A program made the position numbers and the translations under genes. A model generated the notes under the pieces. That model saw only the letters and a list, made by a program, of their open reading frames with translations, was not told the origin of the DNA and did no database searches. This document shows positions 25,400 to 38,016 of a DNA stretch of 64,000 bases, one piece after another. This stretch comes from Warburgia ugandensis. Its lineage: Eukaryota > Streptophyta > Magnoliopsida > Canellales > Canellaceae. How positions within the stretch are numbered: position 1 is the first letter of the stretch; each line of letters begins with the position of its first letter. The stretch is taken from the NCBI GenBank assembly GCA_035236585.1, contig CP141130.1, forward strand, positions 33,367,501-33,431,500, given 5' to 3'.

Positions 25400-25505
25400 C
25401 ACAAAGTGGTTACTTCAATCCTCATGTAAGGAGGCGTTTAGACCTCACAAACGTCAACAGAAGGCAGGGGAAGAGCGAGGCCCTATTAGATAACCCCCTT
25501 AACCA
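25400..25505 (-). other. Leader-like block shared with Athila-like elements, minus strand
   Basis: Reverse complement of the block at 18673-18772, with the same GCCTCGCTCTTCCCC and AAACGCCTCCTTACATGAGG phrases. Confidence 0.85.
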
Positions 25506-27546
25506 CTATGTTCATCATTCACTAGAATGACCATAGCTCAACCTTTCATAAGGTTCCTATAAGCATGTTTACCCTAAGTATTCTTTCTAATGGATGTTAA
25601 TTAAGTCCATGAATATTTATAATGTCATTCATGGGGTTTATTATTCTTTTCCTAATTTGGGCCAAGGACTTGATAATCCTTATATTGTCCTACTAACTAT
25701 AGCCCTTACTAATTAAGTCCAAAGTACTCCATTCTTATTTGTGTAATGAAACTCTACTTTCTCATTAGAATACATTTTTTTTATGTTTTATGCTCTTTAT
25801 CTCATAACAAGTAAATCTACTAATAACATTCAACTATAAATGAATTGTAAATTCAAAGCATAAAACTACATAATTTAACATTCAATGATAATGAGGCAAG
25901 GTACTTAAATTAAATCTAACACCTTATGATAACAATGAAATCACATATCATGCTAAAGTCTAAATGTTATACTAGCATGCTTTATAACATAATCATATTT
26001 AAAATGATATGAAACTAATTACATTAACATTTTTAGAAACATTTAGTTATGATCCAACCATTTGATCGTAGATCTTTTCCTTTGTTTAAGGATTTTAGTT
26101 ATATTTAGGGAATTTTCTTTATTAAGGTTAAAAGATCATATTGATCTATTTTTATCATAATCCATCCGTGATTTCCTTAGATTTCATCATATTAACATTT
26201 ATTCTTTCCATCCCAAGGATCTGATCACACTTGATCTCATTGATCAAGTGGGTCCCTTTGTATTTTTAGGGTTTTTCTACCATAATGGGTAGATCCCTTA
26301 ATATATCTCATATATATCCAATTAAGCCATAGATCTCTATTTATTTCAATATTATATCATTATTAAAACATGTTTTTAAGATCTGATCATCTCAGATCTT
26401 GATGATCTAGGTAATTGGAAATTTATTTCTTTAATACAGAAATTTTTTACTAAATAACATGTCTATTTTATCATTTCATAAGAAAATAGAGGTTTCAAGC
26501 TTTCCATAGCTTCTTTTCGATCTCAATTTGGAGTTCAGATGACTCCAAAATTGAAGCTAGAAGTTCACAGTCCTTCCTAAGGCCTAGATTTGATCTGGGC
26601 CCAAGGAACGGACAGCCCAGATTAGCCGGGCAGAATGAACGAGACGGAATGCGCGCGGGTCGTCGAGCGCGTCCACTTAGATGAATGAACGAAGCGCCTG
26701 TGAGGAGCATCCACAAACGCGAACGGGACGAGCGGAATGCTCATCGTCCGCGCGCCCATAAACGGGGCTGCCGCTGGGTGCGTCCACTCGTGCATTTGAC
26801 GAACGCGCCATCATCTCACTTGGGACGATGCTCCACGCGCAACGCAAGCACCGTTTCGTCGGTGCGTCACATGTGCGTCTTGGGCGCCGTTTGATCCGGA
26901 GATCGAACAGTCCATTTTGGACCGTCCAATCAATCCTCTTTCAATTGAGGGCCCAAAACGTCTCTGATTTTTATGAAAATTCTACCCTAGGGGTTTTGGA
27001 CTCTTCTGGATCTATTGGTGTAGTCAAAATTTTCATCTGAGCACTCTATCATCCATAATTAAGGGTTCTGTTGTTTACTTTATTTTTACCTTTTTATTAC
27101 CAAAATAAATTACAGTAAAATAAAATTTACATAAAACAGTACTAAACATTTATGAAAAGGATTTCTACCTACCTGATTGGAGAGAAAACCTCGGTTATAT
27201 GCCCAATTTAAAAAAATACCTTGTTGATGAAGATATGGCCTAAGATCCACCTTTCTTGCAAATATCTGTTGTTTGAACCATTGGATCTTGAAATTTCTTT
27301 GGGGGTTTTGTAGAATAGATATGTTGGGAAGTTTTGGACATGGAATTGATCAAATTAGATCTAGAATAGAGTGCCTAATTGATTTTAGGTCTCTTGTTCC
27401 AATCTAAAAAGAAAAACAAATTGAAAAGAGATCTATCTCTTGGAAATTTTGGGTTTTGGGGGAGGGATCTAAATCTAATTTTTCAGGGAGAGTGAAGAGA
27501 ATTTTGTGGGGATTTTATGAGGATTTTTGGAGGATTTTTGGGGTTG

Positions 27547-27554
27547 TATTTATA
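27547..27554 (-). promoter_or_regulatory. TATA box of minus-strand LTR-B
   Basis: TATAAATA on the minus strand, about 620 bp from the LTR start. Confidence 0.7.
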
Positions 27555-28171
27555 GGCATTTTGGGTCTTTTTTCATGATTATAATATTTTATTTTTTATT
27601 ATTAAATGGCATGAAAGTCTTCCATGCTCCATTTTTTCCTCCCCATGCCCCATTTTTCTTCCCTAAGACCAGCTGATGTTTGTTGACCCATGACTTAATG
27701 TGGGCTGCTGATAAGATTGGTTGTTGGGTCCCTTGTGGGTCCCATGTGGGCCCCACATGGTGTAAAAAGATCGTTTTGCCATTTATACATAAAATTTTGG
27801 GTTTTATTCCCACGATCTTGGATTTGAGTGTACTTAGTGGCGTTGGATTCATATTTATCAGTACATTCTAAATTTTGATGTCTCATGTTTTGATTTTTGG
27901 GATATTTTGATTTTTGGGTAAAATTACTATTTTACCCTTTTGTCCAAGAAATGAAGAAACTTAAGGATTTTTCATCCGAATTCAAAATTTGTCGTGTTTA
28001 TAGTCATTTTGAAGGGTTTGCTAAGTTTAATTTCAATTTTACATGTCTTATTATTTGATTGTACTTTTATAAAAAGTATATTCTAAATAACCCTAATATT
28101 TCAGCCCAAAATATCTGAAACTCAAACTTTATTGATTTTCTCAATCAATTACAAAAATTGGGGTTATTACA

Positions 28172-28830
28172 CCAGCAATGCATGCAGTCCTCCTTCCCCT
28201 CCACCACTATGCAAGGCAACCAATCAATGATACCAACCCCTCCTTCCTCTCTTTTCCTTCCCCTTTTATTTTCTCTTTTCTCTTTTCCACCTCTTCTCCC
28301 TTCCCCACCTATCATTTTTCATGGTGACGATAACCTTCAGTTACCATTAGATTCAATACATGACGTCCAAATTGTGGTGGATTGAAGAGAGGATCAACAG
28401 CTGTCAAAAATAGTTAATCAGGTGAGAAATAAGGGAGGATTGAGCAACTAATTATGTATCACCAATGACTACAAAATCTGGCAATAATCACCTCTATTTT
28501 CCATTTTCCATCATCAAACGGTATCAGATCTTCACCAAACTTCAAAGGATTATAGGTGATACCTAGGTCTACATTTTCCCTTAAGAAATCTTCACTTTCA
28601 AAGAAAGTAGGTTATCAACAGTGAACGCGTTGTCATCTTCTCTAGCTACAATCAATCAATTTGGTGACCTAGTATTTTTCAATGAAAAACATGCCCCTAG
28701 GCTTAATCCACACTATGGTATGGTAAAATCTTTGATCGTGAATCATCTAAGCATCCAAATTGAATGTGATCTCAATTTGAGATCTACGACATGAAATTTG
28801 CATGATCTAACCATTCATTTAGTTCCCCTC
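28172..28830 (+). repeat. LTR-C copy, plus strand, part 2
   Basis: Continues part 1 across the LTR-B insertion. 28430-28830 matches the reverse complement of 9760-10094 (for example the CACCAAACTTCAAAGGATTATAG stretch). Element 3 interrupts it at 28830. Confidence 0.75.
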
Positions 28831-30707
28831 TATTAAGTGTTTAATTTTAGCCACATTACCCCTAGTTTAGCATTTAATGAGACCATCTAACTCATCAATT
28901 TGATATTTTAATATAAAATATAAAATTTAGCTCAAATTGACCATCCAACCACAAATTATTAAAATTAACAATCAGATGATCATCTGAGCTAATTAGACGC
29001 TTAATGTACAGTTAGATGACTGTAATTTAGTCTTATATTTTGCAAATCAAACAAATCATGGTTTAAATGACTAATCAATGGTGCAGATTATCCAAGAGGG
29101 CATTGAATGAACCAGATTAATCACAAAGTAAGATTGGATGGTTTCCTAGAAAGAAAAAAAAAGAGTTCTAATATGGAGAGGAGATTATGGATAAGATTTG
29201 GAAGAAGAGGAAGTTTCTAAGAGGAAACTAACTCCTAGAGGATAAGGAAAGAGGGGGAGAAGAGAATTAGAATGGAGGAGGGGAATTATAAAAGGAGGGA
29301 ACTTAGGAGCATAGGGATGGTTTTTTGGAGTTTTGGTTTGTCTTTCTTTGCTTTCCTTCACTCTATTTTTCGTGCTTTTTTCTATCCTAGTCCAGTTCAT
29401 CATTTTGTTTCTGTTTCATTGTCATTCCTTGCCCTTAACTCTCTTCCATCTCAAGCACAACGATCTTTATTTCCTTTTTCAAGCACCAACACTCCTCATC
29501 TGCCAATCCTTCACTATTTCCATGCTCTCATCTATTGTGATCTCCCTCTCGGTTCATAACACAACCGTCAAGTACTTTCCCAGTCACCTGTTTCAACACT
29601 TACCCAACCATCTTCACCAATCCATCTCCTCTGCCCAGATCCCTCCTTCTGTCATGTCACCTCTATTCTTCACCACCCAGCCACCTTCCCTATTTATCCA
29701 CACCGTCTACCCCAGCACCATCCTCTACCCATCACCGCAGCATCATTTGCTCCCTCTTCTCTTCCCTCTGCTCTATTTCCATTCACCACTCCCATCTCTA
29801 TCTTCTTCCCCACTGCCTCCCTTGTCTTTGTTTATGTTCACCAACACCCCCAACCAGCCTCCCTTCTGCACCAGAGCCCAATGACGCTAGAAAGACCTGC
29901 CTGAGGTAGACAAGCCAACCCAACAGCAACAGGTGGCCACACCCATCACCTTCCTCTGCCTGATAGACGTACCATGCTTTGTTGCCCAGATCATCTCACA
30001 GGCATTGTATCTGTTCACCGGTCTTCTCAAAAGGAGGAAACCCAATGTGGGTTTTCTTCGTTTCTGCCCTTCTCCCCCATCCCCGCCTTCCCTACATCTC
30101 CACCTCCATCACCGTCTTCTTCTTCCTCAAGTTTCTTTACTGGTTTTCATTTAAAAATAAAATTATAGGAATAATCGAATCAATGGTTCTGCTCGTTCTC
30201 AGATAATTCTAAAAATCATATCTTGGTTGATTTAAGCATAATCGAATCAACGGTTTAGCTTTAAACCAATCAGATAGCCTCAATTCTTGATTTTTTTCAC
30301 ATCAGAATTTCAATTAAATTTCAGTCCGTATTCTTAGGACACTTCCAAGCTTCTCAAATCCTCTTGATCTTTAATATAAACTTCAAAATTCAGATCTGAG
30401 CTGTCAATCAGAGGCACCAAAAAGATATTGATGAAGGCTGATTGAAGTTTATTAGCCTAGATCTGATTAGTCAGCGGAAGTAGATTTTTCATGTTTCTTT
30501 AGTTAAATTGTTGTCTTTTCGAATTGGATTTCTATAATTTTCATTGATTAGATAAATCTAAAGTCTGATTGCACTTTCATTTAATTTTAATTTTTGAAGA
30601 ATTAAATTTTATTAAAACTCCAAATTCTTAAAGCGGTCCCTATGGGATCTACCTCTAATTGCATACGCTACACTACAATAGCTCATGTACTTATGAAAAA
30701 CACAACA
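28831..30707 (+). repeat. 5' LTR of element 3
   Basis: Starts TATTAAGTGTTTAATTTT, ends ACACAACA just before the primer site. Contains TATAAAA at 29287-29293 and a pyrimidine-rich leader (29420-30130). The U5 end has TATGGGATCTACC and CTACACTACAATAG. Confidence 0.88.
29287..29293 (+). promoter_or_regulatory. TATA box in 5' LTR of element 3
   Basis: TATAAAA followed by GGAGGGAA; matched at 36399-36405 in the 3' LTR. Confidence 0.65.
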
Positions 30708-30713
30708 AGTTTT

Positions 30714-30731
30714 TGGCACCATTGCTGAGGA
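30714..30731 (+). other. Primer binding site of element 3
   Basis: TGGCACCATTGCTGAGGA begins six bases after the LTR. It resembles the site complementary to the 3' end of tRNA-Asp used by Athila elements, with a few substitutions. Confidence 0.8.
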
Positions 30732-31900
30732 CCCGCAATAGAGTTTTCATAAAATTTAATTAAAAAATATAAAAAAATATTCAGAAAACAAAATAGCAAT
30801 TGCATGCTTTTAGCATTTTTCAATTTTTTTTTAGTGCATAATCACCTTGTTTCCTAAATTTGGTACTTATTTCTATCTTTATTTTTCAGGAAATTGGCAA
30901 GTGGATCTTCATCAAATAAATAGAAATTTCCTTGCTTTCCTAAAATAGAATTTTCCTCTTCTTTTGAGTGAATCTTATAGTGAGGCCCATTTGTAATTTG
31001 CAATTTCAATTTCAATTTTAAAAGGGTTGTATAATATAGGACAAGTGTGGGATAAGGTGGCCCACACTTGATATTCATTAGAAACCCCACTATAAGTATC
31101 TTTCCCTCCTTTTATTTCCTAAAAAGCATTTTTTTATTTATAATTGTTACATTTTTAGAATTTTGCATTAGTTTATTGCTTTCAATTGCATTTTTAGGGC
31201 ACGTTTACTATTTTAAGGTGATATATATGTTGATCAAACTACCATAGAGAGTGAAAATTAATTAGTAAGGGCACCAGACCCCACAAGATCAAGGGTGAAT
31301 TTCTTCACCACTTCTTGTCTCACCTAAGATAATCACCATAGGCATGCAACCCTACCTTTCAAATTAAGCTAAAATCAATTAGAAGAGACCTATAGGGCCA
31401 CCACATGCTCATAGGACCCTCTTACTGAGACGCGATCTATTATCACTCCAGTGGCTTCTGAGCACTATGGTTATAGTGGGTGTCTTAAAATCCAAGTGAT
31501 ATTTTCACACCTTTTGTTGACGTTAGTTGAGGTCTAGATGCCTCCATACATGAGGATTGTATTAACCACCTTGCACAAAACCTAACTGGTAAGTAACAAT
31601 CAAATTTGAAGGAGAGGAGGAGTGTTAGATTAGGCTAATTTAAAAGCATTGTCCCCACACAAATTCAAGAAAGTCAAAATATTGTTGCTTATTAGCCTAA
31701 TGATTATTTGATTGTGCCTTTTATTGGTGCATCATGTAGAGTTAGAGTCAGCATTTAGATTAGGATATTTTAGGTTATGCTAGTTTATACAAGGGCGTCA
31801 ATCTTAGAACCCAAAGCTACTACCGTTAGACCCAGAGATTCAACGCATCCAACGATAAGGGAAAAGAAACCTAGTTCCTATCCCCATGGCTAAACCACCA
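30732..31900 (+). other. 5' leader of element 3
   Basis: Noncoding region before gag. It aligns with 45096-46300 of element 2 (CACACTTGATATTCATTAG near 31065, AAGAGACCTATAGGGCC near 31382). It contains a worn version of the shared leader block at 31525-31573 (GAGGTCTAGATGCCTCC, then ATTAACCACCTTG). This part of a retroelement RNA often holds packaging signals, which is inference here. Confidence 0.7.
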
Positions 31901-31904
31901 GCAG

Positions 31905-33430
31905 AGATAAGCATAAAACAATTAGAGATTTCTTTGAGCCTCTATAACTTAATACCCCATCCTGCATAGCTTTACCTCTCACGAATGCTGGCCACTTCAA
32001 GTTAAAGCCAAGAGTCATTCAATTACTTGCTACTTTTTATGGCTGAGACCGAGAAGACCCCCACCTACATGTCAAGGAGTTCCTTGCTATTTGTGCTACA
32101 TTTAGGTTTCAAAATTCTTTGGATGATTATATTAGGCTTAGGCTATTCTTATTCTCACTTATGGACAAAACCAAGTCATGGCTTAATTCCTTGGATGTAG
32201 GTTCCCTACATACATGGGACCAATTATCTAAGAAGTTTCCAAACAAATTCTTCCCAGTTCACAAAACAAATGCCCTTCATCATGAAATTATCAATTTCCA
32301 ACAAAGGGACAATGAACAATATTATGAATGTTTGGAACAGTGGAATGAATTGTTGCAAAAATACCCTCATCATCGATTTGAGAAATGGAAACAAGTTCAA
32401 TGCGTCTATGAGGCATTAACGCCTCAAAATAGACAAATGACATATGCAGTGAGTGAAGGGACCCTCATGTTAAAGGATGAAAGTGAGGCATGGGAGTTCT
32501 TTCAAATAGTGGCTGATAATTCTCAGCAATGGGATTATTCAAAGAGGAGAGAAAGAACCAACAATCCCACTATGAAAGGAGGTCTCTATGAGATAGGAGT
32601 GCATACTGATCTATCCAGTAAACTTGACTTTGTAGCTAAAAAATTAGGTGAAAGAATGGACAAACTTGAAACCATGTTTCAAACTTTTATGGATGCTACT
32701 TTATCCCAAAAACCTCCACAAGAGGTTTGTACTATATGTTCTAGCCCAACCCATATCACCTTCCCTTGGCCATCAAATAGAGTTCTAAATGACTATCTTG
32801 ACCAAGCGAATGCAAAGAATGCATATCGCCAACCTAACGACAACCAATATTCTGAGACTTACAACCCTGGATGGGCTAAGCATCCCTATTTGTCTTGGTC
32901 AAAGAATAACCACCAAGGGGGACCATATATAAATTCCCCTATCCAAAAATTTCCTCTTAGAACTATAATTTCCCAGCAGCCACTTGGCTTTCAACAACCA
33001 CAACAACAAAAGAAACCATCTTCAGAGGAAAACATCCATACCATGCTTGAAAAAATTACAAAAGATAATGATGTCATTAAAAAGGCCTTACACTAATTGC
33101 AAAATGAGAGTAGATATTTAGGCAATGTCAATTCTCAAGCCATAGCCAAACTAGACATGCAGGTAAGCCAATTGTTAGCTAAGCTACATAATAGAGGAAA
33201 GGGCCAATTCCCTAGTCAACCCATCCCTAGCCCTAAGGGTCAATTTGAGATAAGGTCAAGTTCTCAAAACCTTAACCCTCATGAGCATGCCAAGTCTATA
33301 ACCACTCTTTGGTACAATTGTCAGATCGATAATAAAGAAGGGCAGGCTAAGGAAACTGTAGAGGAGGAAGAGGCAACCAAAACATAAGAGAAAGAGAAGA
33401 GACAAAAAAATCATGTAAAACCTATAGTGG
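31905..33430 (+). pseudogene. gag remnant (element 3)
   Basis: Translated frame from about 31905 (LTNAGHFKLKPRVIQLL), through a TGA near 32043, then open from 32119 to a TAA at 33094-33096 and again to about 33387. It covers the Retrotrans_gag core (DREDPHLHVKEF, then WDQLSKKFPNKFFP and EWFEQ-like positions) and the zinc knuckle. In the knuckle CTICSSPTHITFPW the last Cys of C-X2-C-X4-H-X4-C has become Trp, so RNA binding would be lost even without the stops. A later stop series near 33387-33510 ends the recognisable linker. The matching part of element 2 is fully open. Only two stops break about 490 codons, so decay is moderate. Confidence 0.85.
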
Positions 33431-33539
33431 AGGCACACTATGTGCCTAAAGCCCCTTTCCCTCAATTACTCAATAAGGCTAAGAAAAGAACATACTTTTT
33501 ATGAGATAATGGAAGTGTTTAAACATGTATAAATCAATA

Positions 33540-34200
33540 TTACATTACTCAATGATATCAAGGATATTCCTTCGTAGGCCAAATTTCTTAAATAGCTCTG
33601 CAATACAAAGTGAAAGCTTAATGTGCAAAAAAAATGCCTTCCTTACGTAGCAAGTGATCTCTTTAATTCAACACATGACCCCACCAAAATTTAGAGATCT
33701 AAGATGCCCTACAATTTCATGCATTTTAGGAGATCATGTCATAAATAGGGCATTACTTGACTTAGGGGCTAGTGCTAATCTATTGCCATATTCTGCCTAT
33801 GAGCAACTGGGGCTTGGTGAGCTTGAGCCAACCAACACCACATTATAATTATCTAATAAATCAATTAAGATTCCTTGTGGTATGGTTGAGGATGTATTAA
33901 TATAGGTGGACCAGTTTCATTTCCCTATCGATTTCATTGTCCTAGATGCCTCGCCTGTAGCAGACCCCAATAGTCAAATCCTGGTGATTCTTGGACATCC
34001 ATTCTTAGCAACGTCCAATGCAATCATAAATTGTAGAAATGGTGTATTACAATTATCCTTTGAAAATATGAAAGTTGAGCTCAATGTCTTCAATGCCAAC
34101 CATCAACAATTAGATCTTGATGATTCTTACAACATGATTGAAGATTTAATTCCATAAGTTCTACCACCATTATCTACCTTTGATCCATTGGAGTTCTATC
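33540..34200 (+). pseudogene. Retropepsin-like protease remnant (element 3)
   Basis: KFRDLRCPTI is followed by DLGAS at 33759-33773 and NLLPYSAYEQLGLGEL. After a TAA at 33846 and a TAG near 33903 the frame continues with DQFHFPIDFIVLD and ILGHPFLATSNAIIN to 34157. It ends near the PLE motif at 34187. The sequence then passes directly into the noncoding tail, without any pol. Confidence 0.87.
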
Positions 34201-35947
34201 TTACACATTGTAAATTCAATTGTTAACATCCGGTTGAAGACGTTAAACTTAGTGCTTACTAGGAGGCCACCCGGGGTTTTAGAGTCTACATCACTCAATT
34301 TTCATATAGGATCATGTGTTTTCAAACATTGGGGACAATGTTTTATTTAGGTTGGGGGGTGTAGATTCATAAAAGGATTATGAATTTTCTTGATTCTTTT
34401 ATAATAATAAAAAAAGTTTAAAAAAAAAAATTAAGGTAGAATTCCCTTATTGTGTTGAGAACTGAATGTTCAGAATTTAGTAATTCCATAATTTTCACCT
34501 CTTAATAGGATGCATATGATTATTTTTGCATATTATCCATGTGTTGAAGCATTTTATGAAGTTAATTCTCAAAGACTATTTACACACAGCACATCGTCAA
34601 GACTAATAGAGAGGTATGACTTAGAGACCCTGAGAAAAATCAATGGAGACCTATAACCCAGTGAGATTTCGAGACTATTTTCTTTCAAAGAGATATAAGT
34701 AATTCCATAATTTCTTTAGTATACATAACTTAATGCGATCCTCTTATCCTTATTTTGGTTAAACATGAAGAATAAATAGGAGTAATAGCTTTATTTCTAG
34801 AAAATTTATTGAATTTAATAGGCTTTAAGAAACCTAAGAAATGATATAGGCCATCCTTGTTCAGCCTAGAGATATAAAGCCTACCCAGTATATTATACCA
34901 CTAGTTACCCTTTTGAGCCTACTATTAGGCCTTTTCTTTCTTAACCTGATTTACCTTAACCCAAAACAAACCAATAAAATAAATATCCATTACCCATTAT
35001 CAAAATGAGTAAAGTTAGTAGAAAAAGTTCAAAAATAGGAAAAGAAGTCAAAGAAGAGAGAAAAATGAGTAGTCTTTCTTCCAAAGAAGCCAAAGGAAAA
35101 GAAGTGAAAAAAAAAATTTAATGAAAAGGAAATACAAAAATATGAAATAGATACTCACTTCAAGTATAACCCAAAAGAAAAAGTTGTCTTAATAGATAGT
35201 CATTGAAGACCTCTACTCAATTTTTGAACCTTTGAAACCCTTATACCCTTCTTTTCTGAACCTATAATAAGCCTATGTTTCGTCCTAATTAAAGACCTAT
35301 TGATCTTAGGTGGAACATAGGGTTAAAGAGGAGATAAAAAGAAGGAAGGTAAAAGACCCCTAATATTTTTGGTGACAACATCCACTCTTAGTGATTACTT
35401 TCCTTTGTCTCATGACACTTAAAAGAATTATGTGAACCATTAGCTAGTTGGATTCAGTCACATAATCAGAGAAATATGTTTAAACCCTTATCTAAGAGAT
35501 TCATTTCTGGGAGTATACCTGTGAGGATTTGAAGTCAAGATATATTTCCAATGAAATTTGAGCATATCTGATTAGAAGTCAAGAATTATGTGGCTGTACA
35601 TGCATGCACTCCAAGAAATAACTTAAATAAAATGTCTTTAATATGTGTATGATGTGTAAAATTTTCAAATCTTCTCTATTAAGTTGTGAAAAACTAGTAG
35701 ATTGTTAATGAATGAAGATTCTCTGAGATACAATAGGGGACTCAAACTTAGTGAATTTTGTGGGTATATTCACTATAAACCCTCACAAGGCATAACTCAT
35801 CTACTAAGGGTAACCTAGGGGTTCAAGGGCTTGTTGCATGTGCTAAATGCAATTGTGAGTACCTATGAAAGTGGCAGCTTGTATCAGTTTTTTAAAATGA
35901 TTTTTCACATGTTTTGCTCGAGATTAGAAAAATGTTGGTTGGGGTGG
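34201..35947 (+). other. Noncoding tail of element 3
   Basis: Begins with the GACGTTAAACTTAGTGCTTAC phrase also found at 49629 in element 2. An internal G-rich tract GGTTGGGGGGTGTAGA lies at 34350-34365. The next 1.6 kb matches element 1 (4580-6158) closely and carries no open frame. GTTGGTTGGGGTGG precedes the 3' LTR and is the likely polypurine primer. Confidence 0.75.
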
Positions 35948-38016
35948 TATTAAGTGTTTAATTTTGGCCAAAAGACCCTTAGTTTAACATTTAATTAGAC
36001 CATCTAATTCATCAATTTGATGATTTTTAGATAAAATATGAAATTTAGCTGAAATTGACCACCCAACCATAAATTGTCAAAATTAATGGTCAAATGATCA
36101 TTTGAGCTAATCAGATGCTTAATGTATGATTACATGACTCTAATCTAGTCTTATATTTTATAGATCAAATAGATCATGGTCTGAATAGCTAATCAATGGT
36201 GTAGATTATCCAAGATAGCATTGAACGAACCAAATTAATCACAAAGTAAGATTGGATGGCTTCCTAAAAGAAAAATAGTTCTAATAAGGAGAGGAGATCA
36301 GGGATAAGATTTGGAAGAAGAGGAAGTTTCATAGGAGGAAACTAACTCCCAGAGGATAAGGAAAGAGGGGGAGAAGAGAATTAGAAAGTGGGGAAAACTA
36401 TAAAAAGAGGGAACCATGGGAGCATAGGGATGGTTTTTTAGAGTTTTGGTTTGTCTTTCTTTGCTTTCCTTCACTCTATTCTTCATGATTTTCTGTCTCC
36501 TAGTCTAGTTCATCATTTTATTTGCGTTTTGTCATCATTCCTTGCCCTTATCTCTCTTCCTTCTCAAGTACAATGATCTTTGTTTCCATTTCAAGCACCA
36601 ACACTCCTCATTCGCCAATCCTTCACCGTGTCCATGCTCTCATCTATTGTGATCATCCTCTCGATTCACAACACAGCCATCAAGTACTTCCCCCATCACC
36701 AGCTTCAACACTTACTCAGCCATCTTCACCAATCCATCTCCTCGACCCAAATCCCTCCTTCTATTGTGTCACCTTTGTTCTTCACCACCTAGCCACCTTC
36801 TCTGTTTGTCCGCACCATGCACCCCAGCACCGTCCTTTGCCCATCACCACACTGTCATTTGCTCCCTCTTCTCTTCCGTCTACTTTGTTTCCATTCACGG
36901 CACCCATCTCTGTCTTCTTCGCCACCAGCTCCCTTGTCTATGTTTTTGTTCTCCTGCACCCCTAGCCAGCCTCCTTTCAATCGCACCAAAGCCTAGGGAC
37001 GCTTGACAAAACCTACCTAAAGAAGACAAGCACCCCAACAGCAATAGCCAGTCACGCCCATCATCTTCCTCCACCTGATCAACACACCATGCTTCACCTC
37101 CCAGATCATCTCACCAGTGTCATCTCTATTCACTTGTCTTCTAAAAAAGAGGAAACCCAACTTGGGTTTTTTCCATTTCTGCCCTTCTCCCCCATCCCTA
37201 CCTTCCCTACATCTCCATCTTCATTACCGTCTTCTTCTTCCTCGGGCTTCTTTACTGGTTTTCATTTAAAACTAAAATTCTAAGAAAATTCCAAAAATAC
37301 CCTTAGCATAAAAATTATAATCTCATTTGAATCCTTATTTTGCCCTTTAGTCTATTTTGTCTTTTTCTTTATCCATGTTTTGTGTTATCCAAGTTTTGGT
37401 TGTTCTTAGATAATTCCAGAAATCAGATCTTGGTCGATTTAAGCATAACTGAATCAACAATTTAGCTTAAACCAATCTGATAACTTCAATTCTTAATCTT
37501 TTTCACATCAGAATTTTAATTAAATTTCAAGCCTTGTTCTTAGGACACTTCCTAGCTTATCCAATGCTCCTGACCTTTAATCTGAACTTCAAAAATCATA
37601 TCTAAGTCATCAAAACCCAATATCCATATTTAGCCCAAATCTCTCAGATTTATTAGAATCTGCCTAATCCATTCGATGGATCATCTATCAGAGGCACTAA
37701 CAAGATACTAATGAAATCTAATTAAAGTTTATGAGCTTAGATCTATAGAAAATGATGATAATTGTTCTAAGGAAGTAGATTTTTCATGTTTCGTTAGGTA
37801 AATTGCTATCTTTTTTAATTGGATTTCTATAATTTTCATTGATTAAATGCATCTGAATTTTGATTTAATTTTTGTTAATTTATTTCATTTAATTTTAATT
37901 TTTGAAGAATTAAATTTTATTAAAACTCCAAATTCTTAAAGTGAGTCCCTATGGGATTGACCCGTACTTGCATACGCTATACTATAATAGCCTGTGCACT
38001 TGTAGAAAACACAACA
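35948..38016 (+). repeat. 3' LTR of element 3
   Basis: Starts TATTAAGTGTTTAATTTTGG and ends ACACAACA. TATAAAA at 36399-36405. It is about 190 bp longer than the 5' LTR, partly because of a segment near 37280-37400 that is missing at 30170. Confidence 0.88.

Larger units (their letters stand above)
23414..28171 (-). mobile_element. LTR-B copy, minus strand, 4.76 kb
   Basis: On the minus strand it begins TGTAATAACCCC at 28171 and ends with a GGGTCATCATA version of GGGTCGTCACA at 23414, both C-to-T changes. CCAAC/CCAGC flank it. It has a TATA box at 27547-27554, a GC-rich part at 26590-26900, the leader-like block at 25400-25505 and a hairpin at 23827-23855. No gag or pol is present, so it is best read as an unusually long solo LTR inserted into LTR-C. 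Confidence 0.8.
28831..38016 (+). mobile_element. Element 3: decayed Athila-like element without pol
   Basis: Two LTRs enclose a primer site, a leader, a broken gag-protease and the noncoding tail; there is no room or trace of reverse transcriptase, RNase H or integrase. Flanks are CCCTC and CCCGC, a near-perfect 5-bp target duplication. Both LTRs start TATTAAG where element 2 has TGTTAAG. Being shared by both LTRs, that change probably predates insertion, or arose twice by C-to-T change. LTR divergence is visibly greater than in element 2, so this copy is older. Confidence 0.87.

Noticed and set aside
29272-29884. Frames of 95 and 183 codons in an LTR of element 3
   Set aside because: Low-complexity pyrimidine-rich leader; the 3' LTR copy is broken differently.
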